Part shown: in pieces, positions 1 to 6,007 of the stretch
Position numbering within the stretch: position 1 is the stretch's first letter
How the letters are laid out: each line of letters opens with the position of its first letter
From: Candidatus Poseidonia sp.
GTDB lineage: Archaea > Thermoplasmatota > Poseidoniia > Poseidoniales > Poseidoniaceae
NCBI GenBank assembly: GCA_023254365.1
Contig: JALRLQ010000015.1
Coordinates: 1-25,649, forward strand
Direction: 5' to 3'
Length of the DNA stretch: 25,649 nucleotides
Program-made: the position numbers and the translations under genes
Notes under the pieces: model-generated
What the model saw: the letters and a program-made list of their open reading frames with translations, nothing else
Databases searched by the model: none
Told to the model about the DNA's origin: nothing

Positions 1-331
1 CCAGACCGCGCAGCGGGTGGTGTTCGTTGAGGTCAAAGCAATCAAACAAGTTTCGCTGATAGGGGTCGTCGCAGACCTCTTCCTCGCCGTTGATTTCCAA
101 CCGTCGACCGAGGTCGTCCAGTCGTTGAAGCCGCTGGTCAATCGCAATTTTTTCCCTCAACAAATCGATGGCGAGCAAATCCATGGCCATGTTGGCTTGT
201 TCCACCAACCAATCCTGGAAATTCCATTGAGGGTTGATGCCCAGCATCGTGTCTGCAAATTGGCGCACTTCGGCAGGCATATCGTCAACAGACACACGAC
301 TTCCCTGTTCGTTTTGCCGCTCGTCTGCCAT
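1..331 (-). CDS. partial unrecognised acidic protein (N-terminal part)
   Basis: An ATG at 331 reading leftward opens an uninterrupted frame of 110 codons that runs off the left edge, so only the N-terminal part is present. It begins MADERQNEQGSR and is hydrophilic and acidic. A likely helical segment around residues 45-80 (INPQWNFQDWLVEQ, then LLAIDLLREKIAIDQRLQRL) could form a coiled coil or helical hairpin. It has no signal peptide, membrane segment or recognisable catalytic motif, and I do not recognise the family. A weak TATA-like TTCATAGG on the minus strand lies about 26 nt before the ATG, which would fit a leaderless mRNA. It diverges from the dehydrogenase gene at 504. Codon use matches the neighbouring genes, which is the main reason to call it real. 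Confidence 0.65.
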   Translation of the reverse strand, partial: MADERQNEQGSRVSVDDMPAEVRQFADTMLGINPQWNFQDWLVEQANMAMDLLAIDLLREKIAIDQRLQRLDDLGRRLEINGEEEVCDDPYQRNLFDCFDLNEHHPLRGL

Positions 332-452
332 GCTGTTTCTTGCAACTTGACAGCCTATGAAGCATCCCCTTCACCTCGGATTAAATTCGTCAATTACGAG
401 GGGTTTCGATACCATGAATCGCTGTCCGAACCCGCTGTTTGGCAAAAAAACC

Positions 453-464
453 CGTTCATGAACG
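453..464. promoter_or_regulatory. 12-bp perfect palindrome upstream of the dehydrogenase gene
   Basis: CGTTCATGAACG is a perfect inverted repeat, and the half-site CGTTCATG recurs at 472-479, about 25 nt before the ATG at 504. An A-run at 444-450 just upstream could be part of a weak promoter. Its position suggests a repressor operator, but this is inference; no regulator gene is adjacent. Confidence 0.3.
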
Positions 465-503
465 AGGGTTTCGTTCATGTAGGCGCGTCCTGTGCGCCAC
501 ATC

Positions 504-1685
504 ATGAGTGACCATCGCATCACGGTTTTGCCCGGCGACGGGACGGGCCGAGAGGTTGCCATTGAAGCGCAACGCATCTTGGACACCATTCAGGCTCACA
601 CCAACCATGGGTTTGAGCAAACGGTCATTCCATGCGGGGGTCAACACTACCAGGCCACCGGTGAAGAATGGGCCGAGGGCTCGTTTGAGTTCTGCAAAAA
701 CGAAACCGATGCCATCTTCTTGGGCGCCATTGGACAGCCCGGGGCACGACTCCCGAACGGCGACCTTGCCGGAGGCTCGGTCATTCTTGGTTTGCGAAGC
801 GGTTTGGACCTCTACGCCAATGTTCGACCGATCAAACTCTACGAAGGGGTGCCTCACAAAATTCACGGTGGCTTCCGTCAAATTTGGCAGCCGGGTATGG
901 TTGACATGACCATTCTGCGAGAAAACACCGAAGGCTTGTACCATGCGCTTTTGCGACGCAGTGCTGACCGTGCCCTCGGTCGCCCGGAGTACGAGCCCGA
1001 GCCCATGACCTTCCCCGGTTTGGATGGCGAGGTGGCTTTCGATCCTCGGCCCATCTCCCGAAACGGTTCAGAGCGGTTGATTCGAATGGGCTTTGAGATT
1101 GCACAAACCCGCAACGGAGCCCCTGCTGACGGCGTCCGTCGTGTTTCGTGTATTGACAAGTCCAACGTGACTCGTGGGTGCCAACTCTTCCGTTCAACGT
1201 TCCAGGACGTGGCTGCGAGCTACCCCGATACCGAAGCCGACTACGGCTACATTGACGCCTTTATGCAGTGGATCACCCGCTCTCCCGAACACTACGACAC
1301 GGTCGTGACCTCCAACATGTTCGGCGACATTGCCACCGACCTCGGTGCGGTGCTCCAAGGTGGCATGGGCATGGCAGCCTCTGGAAACATTGGCGACGAC
1401 CACGCCTTTTTCGAACCCGTTCACGGCTCCTCGCCCAAGCATGCGGGCCAAAACAAAGTCAACCCGATCGCCACCATCAATTCCATTCAGATGATGATGG
1501 ATTACCTTGGGCGAAAGAACAACGATGACGATTTGGTTGCCATCGGCCACCTCATCGACGAGAGCGTTGCCGACCACCTCAAGGACGGCAAGATGTTGAC
1601 CTACGACCTCGGTGGAACCGCATCGTGCTCGGCGGTCGGCGAGAGCATCGCCAATCGCCTCGGTCAGAAATTGAGCGAGCGTTAA
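504..1685 (+). CDS. isocitrate/isopropylmalate-family decarboxylating dehydrogenase
   Basis: A 393-residue beta-decarboxylating dehydrogenase, which oxidises and decarboxylates a 2-hydroxy-3-carboxy acid with NAD(P) and Mg2+. Visible motifs are LPGDGTG (9-15), RENTEGLY (139-146), the catalytic lysine in CIDKSN (Lys219), and the metal aspartates Asp251, Asp275 and Asp279 (NMFGDIATD). The cofactor loop HGSSPKHAG (307-315) has Lys312 where E. coli NADP-dependent isocitrate dehydrogenase has Lys344, which favours NADP. In the substrate loop (GGSVILGLR) a Ser is kept but the Asn expected for isocitrate appears replaced by Ile, so the substrate is not certain. Isocitrate is the likeliest, with isopropylmalate or a tartrate-like acid as alternatives. 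I start at ATG 504; an in-frame GTG at 492 would add four residues. The stop codon overlaps that of the convergent synthetase gene. Confidence 0.85.
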   Translation: MSDHRITVLPGDGTGREVAIEAQRILDTIQAHTNHGFEQTVIPCGGQHYQATGEEWAEGSFEFCKNETDAIFLGAIGQPGARLPNGDLAGGSVILGLRSGLDLYANVRPIKLYEGVPHKIHGGFRQIWQPGMVDMTILRENTEGLYHALLRRSADRALGRPEYEPEPMTFPGLDGEVAFDPRPISRNGSERLIRMGFEIAQTRNGAPADGVRRVSCIDKSNVTRGCQLFRSTFQDVAASYPDTEADYGYIDAFMQWITRSPEHYDTVVTSNMFGDIATDLGAVLQGGMGMAASGNIGDDHAFFEPVHGSSPKHAGQNKVNPIATINSIQMMMDYLGRKNNDDDLVAIGHLIDESVADHLKDGKMLTYDLGGTASCSAVGESIANRLGQKLSER

Positions 1686-2431
1686 GCGTCGGTGAGGCTC
1701 GCCTGCATGGCGGCTAACCCATCTTGCAACACCTTGGTGTGTTCGTAGGGTTCATCCAATGCCAACGAAGCCTTGGTTGTGATGAGGTTCAACATGTTAT
1801 TCAGCACGCGAGAAAGCTCGTCAACAATGGCCACCGTGGCTTTTTTGGCAGACCGGGAAAGGGGATTGAGGTCGATGACGATCACGGTTTTTCCCATGTT
1901 CACCAAGGCTTCACAACGGTCGCCGTCCTCAAGTGGAACAAGGATGACATCACTCTCGAGTATACCGTCTTTGTGACAGGCCGCCCGCGGTCCTTTCAAG
2001 CCAGGAATGACAGCGTCGGGGGCGTCACCCAGCACCGGCACGCGAAGGTCCAACGCTTCTCGTCGTTCGTTCAAAAAACCAAGCAAAGCATCCATTCGCT
2101 CCGGTGTTCTGTAAAAGATGTTGATCTCAAGCGGACATCCCAATACATCGGCCAACCGAAGCATTTCGTCAGCAGCAAGGGCGGCGACGTTTCCATTCAC
2201 ACTGAGTACCGGGCGCTCGGCATCTGCAAGGCATGCAAGCGCATGTTTGGTAGCGAGCATGGCGCTTTCCGTCGTGCGTTCACCAAGCAGGTAGTCGAAG
2301 GCTTCACCGCGACCGTGAGCGATCATTGCACTGTCGGCCAGCATGCCACGCTTTGCCGCCACTTCCAAGCGGTGGCGCATCAGCAACGAGGCATACCTCG
2401 GATGACTTGGGTCGGCCGCGATTTCATCCAT
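1682..2431 (-). CDS. 4-phosphopantoate--beta-alanine ligase (archaeal phosphopantothenate synthetase, DUF137)
   Basis: A 249-residue protein of the archaeal phosphopantothenate synthetase family. It joins 4-phosphopantoate to beta-alanine with ATP, the archaeal route to coenzyme A that replaces bacterial PanC and pantothenate kinase. The family signature is clear: HPRYASL near residue 10, then AHGRGEAFDYLLGERT (38-53), with a later VIVIDLNPLSR segment typical of the family. Length is normal. It is the second gene of an operon with nadC: nadC ends in TGA, nine nt separate the genes, and a strong GAGGTGA ribosome binding site overlaps that TGA, so translation is probably coupled. Its TAA overlaps the TAA of the convergent dehydrogenase through a shared TTAA (1682-1685). 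Confidence 0.93.
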   Translation of the reverse strand: MDEIAADPSHPRYASLLMRHRLEVAAKRGMLADSAMIAHGRGEAFDYLLGERTTESAMLATKHALACLADAERPVLSVNGNVAALAADEMLRLADVLGCPLEINIFYRTPERMDALLGFLNERREALDLRVPVLGDAPDAVIPGLKGPRAACHKDGILESDVILVPLEDGDRCEALVNMGKTVIVIDLNPLSRSAKKATVAIVDELSRVLNNMLNLITTKASLALDEPYEHTKVLQDGLAAMQASLTDA

Positions 2432-2440
2432 GAGGTCACC

Positions 2441-3385
2441 TCACAAGCCGTTGACGAGCATGCTGACATCCAGCGGCTTGACGCCACGGTTGATGGCACT
2501 GGTTGAAACGACATCCAACCCGCATTCGTGCCACGATTTGAGATCCTTGAACGTGATGCCTCCACTGGCTTCGAGGACCACGTGTTCTCGAACACCTTGG
2601 TCGTTCATCTGTTCGCTGATCGATTTGCATTGTTCAGGAGAGAAGTTGTCGAGCATGATGACCAATCGGTCAACTTTCTCACCCATTCTTCGCTGACCCC
2701 AAATCATGGCGGCCACCAAGGCTTCCTTTTCGGTACGGACCTCCACTTCGAGAAACGCTCCAATCTCGGCCATGTCCACCTGTTGCAGATAGGTCGCCAA
2801 GCGTTGTTCGTGGCTTTCCTGCTCCGTCAGCATGCTGGCAAGGTCGTTCTCTTTGATCATCGTGGCATCGTCTTTCGAGAGGCGATGGGTTAAGCCTCCA
2901 CCGAGGTGGACAGCCCATTTGTCCAACATTCCCCAAATGGTTTTGCGCGTTGAGGCGATTTGACGGGGCGCGATGGCGGACCACCGTTTGGTTTCCGTGG
3001 CGATACCAGACAGTTGCCCCAACACGTTGAGGATGCTCCGTTCGATGGCCAAAACGCTGTCACGGTCACCGGCGACCACGGCGATTTCATCACCGGAAGA
3101 CACACGTTTTCCGTCTCCGGCGAACCAGTTGATGCGAACTGAAGGAGCCCAGATTTGAAGCATGTAGTCGACCACAGCACAACCAACAATCAACCCGTCC
3201 TCGCGTGAAAAAACGGTGGCTTCAACGGAGGGGGAGCCGCTTGAGAGCGGCATGTCAATGCCGTCATCGCCGACCAACGAAGCCACCCAACGATCGATGC
3301 TGGCCATCAATTTTCGACTGGGGCCATCTTCCATCGTCCACAGTTCATGCCCACGGTCGTGGGGCAGTCGTGGTGCATCGGCCAT
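2441..3385 (-). CDS. nadC: nicotinate-nucleotide pyrophosphorylase (quinolinate phosphoribosyltransferase)
   Basis: A 314-residue NadC. It converts quinolinate and PRPP to nicotinate mononucleotide, CO2 and pyrophosphate in de novo NAD synthesis. Family motifs appear in order: SILNVLGQLSGIATET (117-132), the PRPP/quinolinate site ASTRKT (144-149), HLGGGLTHR (160-168), MIKEND (176-181), and the late EASGGI turn. The loop after TRKT reads IWG rather than the more usual TPG, a small deviation that may only reflect divergence. The frame stays open further upstream, but that would overlap the divergent oxidoreductase. ATG 3385 gives a normal family length and leaves a 76-bp divergent promoter region. 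It is the first gene of an operon with the CoA-pathway ligase, pairing NAD and CoA synthesis. No quinolinate synthase gene is visible nearby. Confidence 0.92.
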   Translation of the reverse strand: MADAPRLPHDRGHELWTMEDGPSRKLMASIDRWVASLVGDDGIDMPLSSGSPSVEATVFSREDGLIVGCAVVDYMLQIWAPSVRINWFAGDGKRVSSGDEIAVVAGDRDSVLAIERSILNVLGQLSGIATETKRWSAIAPRQIASTRKTIWGMLDKWAVHLGGGLTHRLSKDDATMIKENDLASMLTEQESHEQRLATYLQQVDMAEIGAFLEVEVRTEKEALVAAMIWGQRRMGEKVDRLVIMLDNFSPEQCKSISEQMNDQGVREHVVLEASGGITFKDLKSWHECGLDVVSTSAINRGVKPLDVSMLVNGL

Positions 3386-3461
3386 GGGTGGATGGAGTGC
3401 GGGCCTCCACTTCAAAGCACCCCTCCAACGACCTTTTGGCTTCAAGTCTCCACCGCACCGC

Positions 3462-4559
3462 ATGGCACGAGTCACCGTGGTCGGCGCCGGTATCGCCGGT
3501 CTCGCCACCGCGCTGTATGCCACGACCGCAGGCCACCATGTTGTGGTGCTTGACCGAACCGACCGTTTGGGCGGGCGAGCCACTTCCCAAACCATCGAGA
3601 ACGCCCCGTTTGGCTACGGTCTTCACCTGTTGCAAAAGCGCGGCCCTCTGGCCAACCTCATCAAGAAAATCAGCCGTTTGCCACTGGTGCTTGCAGCACC
3701 ACGCCTCGACCGGCTGCACGTGGTCAATGAGGGCCTGCTTCGGCCACGAAACAACGTGCGCCTCGCAGCGACCTATCGGCGAGCACTCCGTCAGGGCGAC
3801 GCCACGTCCCCTATCGTCCAAGCTGCGACGCTGCTGGCCGGTTCGGGAACCAAGGACAGCAACGAACGCTTTCGAGCGTTGTTGCGCCAGCGACTGTGTG
3901 TGGTCGGCGAAGGTTGGGCCGGTGTGGTGGGCCGGATGGCAGCAGCCCTCGATGAAGTGGGCGTGCTGATCGAGCCCAACTGCACCGTTCAATCGGTCGA
4001 ATCGGGCAAGGTGATTCTTGAAGACGGCCGAACGTTCGAGAGCGATGTGGTCGTGCTTGCATGTGGATACGGGCAGGCGGCCCGCCTTTTGCGTGGACTG
4101 GACGACCACGACATGACCCTGGTCACACCGGTTCGCGCCAGCACCGTTGACGTCACGTTGGCCGCACGACCGCTTGGACCGCTTCACGGGATCATCGATG
4201 CCGAGGAAGGTGCCTATGTTGTTGACACCGCGAACATTCAGCAACGTTGGCACCTCGAAGGGGCCTTTCTTTCAGCGGTCATGACCGAACGACCCGGTGA
4301 AGACGGAGAAGCACGATTGGAACGCCTCGAGCGCTTCATCGACCTGCACGCCGTTGGGTGGCGAAAGCACGTGCTCCACGAGCGAAAGCAACCCTCCATC
4401 GTCGTGCAAACGGTGGGTCAAAAGCCGACCTTTGACGCCTTTGCGCGTCACGGGGTTCTGCTTGCAGGTGAATGGGTTGCTTGTGAACACACACTGGCTG
4501 ACGCTGCCGCCTTCACGGGACGACAAGCCGGACAGAACATTGCAACAGCCTTGCGTTGA
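3462..4559 (+). CDS. FAD-dependent amine-oxidase/phytoene-desaturase-like oxidoreductase
   Basis: A 365-residue flavoprotein. The N-terminus MARVTVVGAGIAGLATAL is a classic dinucleotide-binding Rossmann strand with GxGxxG at residues 8-13, followed by DRLGGRATS, the GG doublet of the amine oxidase/phytoene desaturase superfamily. Near the C-terminus GVLLAGEWVACEHTLADA matches the second FAD-contacting motif. There is no signal peptide or membrane anchor, so it is likely cytosolic. The substrate cannot be told from sequence; carotenoid, protoporphyrinogen or amine substrates are all known in this superfamily. The ORF extends 5' to 3216, but those 82 codons lie over nadC and its promoter, so ATG 3462 is chosen. 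Exonuclease III follows 32 bp downstream. Confidence 0.85.
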   Translation: MARVTVVGAGIAGLATALYATTAGHHVVVLDRTDRLGGRATSQTIENAPFGYGLHLLQKRGPLANLIKKISRLPLVLAAPRLDRLHVVNEGLLRPRNNVRLAATYRRALRQGDATSPIVQAATLLAGSGTKDSNERFRALLRQRLCVVGEGWAGVVGRMAAALDEVGVLIEPNCTVQSVESGKVILEDGRTFESDVVVLACGYGQAARLLRGLDDHDMTLVTPVRASTVDVTLAARPLGPLHGIIDAEEGAYVVDTANIQQRWHLEGAFLSAVMTERPGEDGEARLERLERFIDLHAVGWRKHVLHERKQPSIVVQTVGQKPTFDAFARHGVLLAGEWVACEHTLADAAAFTGRQAGQNIATALR

Positions 4560-4562
4560 AGC

Positions 4563-4568
4563 CTTATT
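4563..4568 (+). promoter_or_regulatory. TATA-like element for xth
   Basis: CTTATT just after the oxidoreductase stop is centred about 26 nt before ATG 4592. That is the spacing seen at other gene starts here and implies a leaderless transcript for the exonuclease gene, in addition to any read-through from upstream. Confidence 0.4.
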
Positions 4569-4591
4569 CACCTCCGAGACCTCCCCGGTTC

Positions 4592-5371
4592 ATGCGCTTC
4601 ATTTCATGGAACGTCAACGGTCTTCGCGCCGCGATTCGCAAAGGCGTGGACGGGTACTTTTCGTCGCTGGCACCCGATGTCACGATGCTTCAAGAGACGC
4701 GCACCTTGCCCGAACAATTGCCCTCGGATTGGTCCTGGCCCGGTACCTGGGACGTCACGCTGCATGCAGCCGAAAAAAAGGGATATTCCGGTGTAGCGAC
4801 GGCGACGGTTGGAGCGCACAAAGTGGTCACGAAAGGAAAGGGAGGTTCCGTTGACCCTCACGACACGGAGGGTCGCGTGCTGCACTGCGAATACAACGGC
4901 GTGGTCTGCATCAACACCTACCTGCCAAGCGGTTCGAACAAGGATGAACGTCAAACCTTCAAAGAAGCGTGGATGGAAGAATGGCGGGTTTGGCTTCGCC
5001 CGTTTCTTGACGACGACCGACCGGTAGTGGTGTGCGGAGATTTGAACATCGCCCACACGGAAGACGATATCTGGAACCCCAAAGGGAACGCCAAGAATTC
5101 GGGTTTCCTGCCTCATGAACGGGCGTGGTTCACCGAACTCTTGGCCGATGGATGGACGGATGCCTTCCGCCACCTCGCCGGAGAAGGGGTGAAGACCTAC
5201 TCGTGGTGGTCCAACCGAGGCCAAGCTCGAGCCAAGGACCGCGGTTGGCGCATTGATTACTTCCTGCTCAACCAAGCAGCCCTGTCCTCGTTGGTCGACT
5301 GCACCATCGTCCGCGAAGGCGGTCTTGATGTGTCAGACCATGCACCTTTGGTTTTGGATTTGGACCTTTAA
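4592..5371 (+). CDS. xth: exodeoxyribonuclease III / AP endonuclease
   Basis: A 259-residue enzyme of the ExoIII/APE1 endonuclease-exonuclease-phosphatase family, which incises DNA at abasic sites in base excision repair. Motifs are: MRFISWNVNGLRAA at the start (catalytic Asn), MLQETR (metal-binding Glu), INTYLPSGS, VVCGDLNIAHTEDD (catalytic Asp and Asn), GWRIDYFL, and the terminal SDHAPLVLDL with the catalytic Asp-His pair. The set is complete and the length normal, so it should be active. ATG 4592 starts exactly at the family N-terminus; an in-frame TTG at 4556 overlapping the preceding stop would add 12 proline-rich residues and is less likely. Its stop shares TTAA (5368-5371) with the convergent DCC-family gene. 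Confidence 0.95.
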   Translation: MRFISWNVNGLRAAIRKGVDGYFSSLAPDVTMLQETRTLPEQLPSDWSWPGTWDVTLHAAEKKGYSGVATATVGAHKVVTKGKGGSVDPHDTEGRVLHCEYNGVVCINTYLPSGSNKDERQTFKEAWMEEWRVWLRPFLDDDRPVVVCGDLNIAHTEDDIWNPKGNAKNSGFLPHERAWFTELLADGWTDAFRHLAGEGVKTYSWWSNRGQARAKDRGWRIDYFLLNQAALSSLVDCTIVREGGLDVSDHAPLVLDLDL

Positions 5372-5727
5372 TCGTCAAGTCTTCCAAACCGGTGACGAAG
5401 TTTCGACACCACCCAGTACGCAGCATCTCTCAACGGCAACGGCACCAACCAAGCGAAGGGAAACAGCACGGCATAGTACCATTTCATCACCAGCAACAGG
5501 CGGATGGCGCCCGCCGATCGGACATAGGTTCGGCCGTGTCGAACCACGTACACCGTGTCCATGTTTTGGTGGCGTTGGGAGAAGGTCGCAATCAGGGCTT
5601 GACCTTCTTCCGATTGAATGCCAAGGATGTCCAAATCAACGTTTGAGCGGGTGCGACGCCGCAGGAATTTCGCCAACCCGTTGCACATGACGCAGTGCGC
5701 ATCGATGAGAACCGTGGTGTCGGCCAC
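5368..5727 (-). CDS. DCC-family (DUF393) thiol-disulfide oxidoreductase-like protein
   Basis: A 119-residue protein of the DCC/DUF393 family (YuxK type). The family's N-terminal strand plus CxxC is visible as LIDAHCVMCNG, with Cys12 and Cys15 following an Asp, as in the DxxCxxC pattern that names the family. The central AGAIRLLLVM and the aromatic YYAVLFPFAWLVPLPLRD segment are also typical. A thioredoxin-like redox role is inferred by the family; the real substrate is unknown. The start is GTG at 5727, only four nt after the Pcc1 TGA, and the TGA is part of a GGGTGA ribosome binding site. It is therefore translated from the Pcc1 message. Confidence 0.8.
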   Translation of the reverse strand: MADTTVLIDAHCVMCNGLAKFLRRRTRSNVDLDILGIQSEEGQALIATFSQRHQNMDTVYVVRHGRTYVRSAGAIRLLLVMKWYYAVLFPFAWLVPLPLRDAAYWVVSKLRHRFGRLDD

Positions 5728-5731
5728 AATC

Positions 5732-5959
5732 TCACCCGTTCACGGCCTCTTCAACGTCGCCCAAGGCCACCAGCAACGCATCAACGCGATCGCGTAGCCG
5801 CTGGAGGTCCGAATCTTTCATCGAAACATGGAGGACAGCATGGTCTCCGCTCTCGTCAACCGATGCGACGCCATCGTGTGCTTCCGCCGCTTGTTTGAGC
5901 GCGGCCGCCACGGCTGCATCACCGGTCCAGCGAACCTCCATCACGTGCTCCTCGCCCAT
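5732..5959 (-). CDS. KEOPS complex Pcc1-like subunit
   Basis: A 75-residue protein resembling the archaeal CTAG/Pcc1 family, the small dimerising subunit of the KEOPS complex that makes the N6-threonylcarbamoyl-adenosine of tRNA. What is seen: a first strand MEVRWTG, a helix rich in Ala, a strand DHAVLHVSM, then a long helix containing DSDLQRLRDRVDALLVAL, which is the order and size of Pcc1. Identity per residue is low, so the call rests on size, fold pattern and the archaeal context. ATG 5959 lies 25 nt from the centre of a TATA element shared with hflX. A second ATG at 5941 has a GAGGAG sequence six nt upstream and could also be used (69 residues). Confidence 0.55.
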   Translation of the reverse strand: MGEEHVMEVRWTGDAAVAAALKQAAEAHDGVASVDESGDHAVLHVSMKDSDLQRLRDRVDALLVALGDVEEAVNG

Positions 5960-5979
5960 GCCCGACGCTTGGGGTGGGC

Positions 5980-5987
5980 TGATATGA
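5980..5987. promoter_or_regulatory. shared bidirectional TATA element between Pcc1-like gene and hflX
   Basis: TGATATGA is the only AT-rich element in the 48 bp between the divergent ATGs at 5959 and 6008. Its centre lies at 5983.5, exactly midway, so it is about 24.5 nt from each start codon. This is the distance expected for leaderless transcripts in both directions. Confidence 0.45.
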
Positions 5988-6007
5988 GGCTAACCTTCCC
6001 ACCGCCC

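Noticed and set aside
17..511. 164-codon plus-strand frame at the left edge
   Set aside because: Overlaps the better minus-strand frame (1-331) and the dehydrogenase start; composition is shadow-like.
3216..3461. N-terminal extension of the FAD oxidoreductase
   Set aside because: Lies over nadC codons and the divergent promoter; the Rossmann strand begins exactly at ATG 3462.
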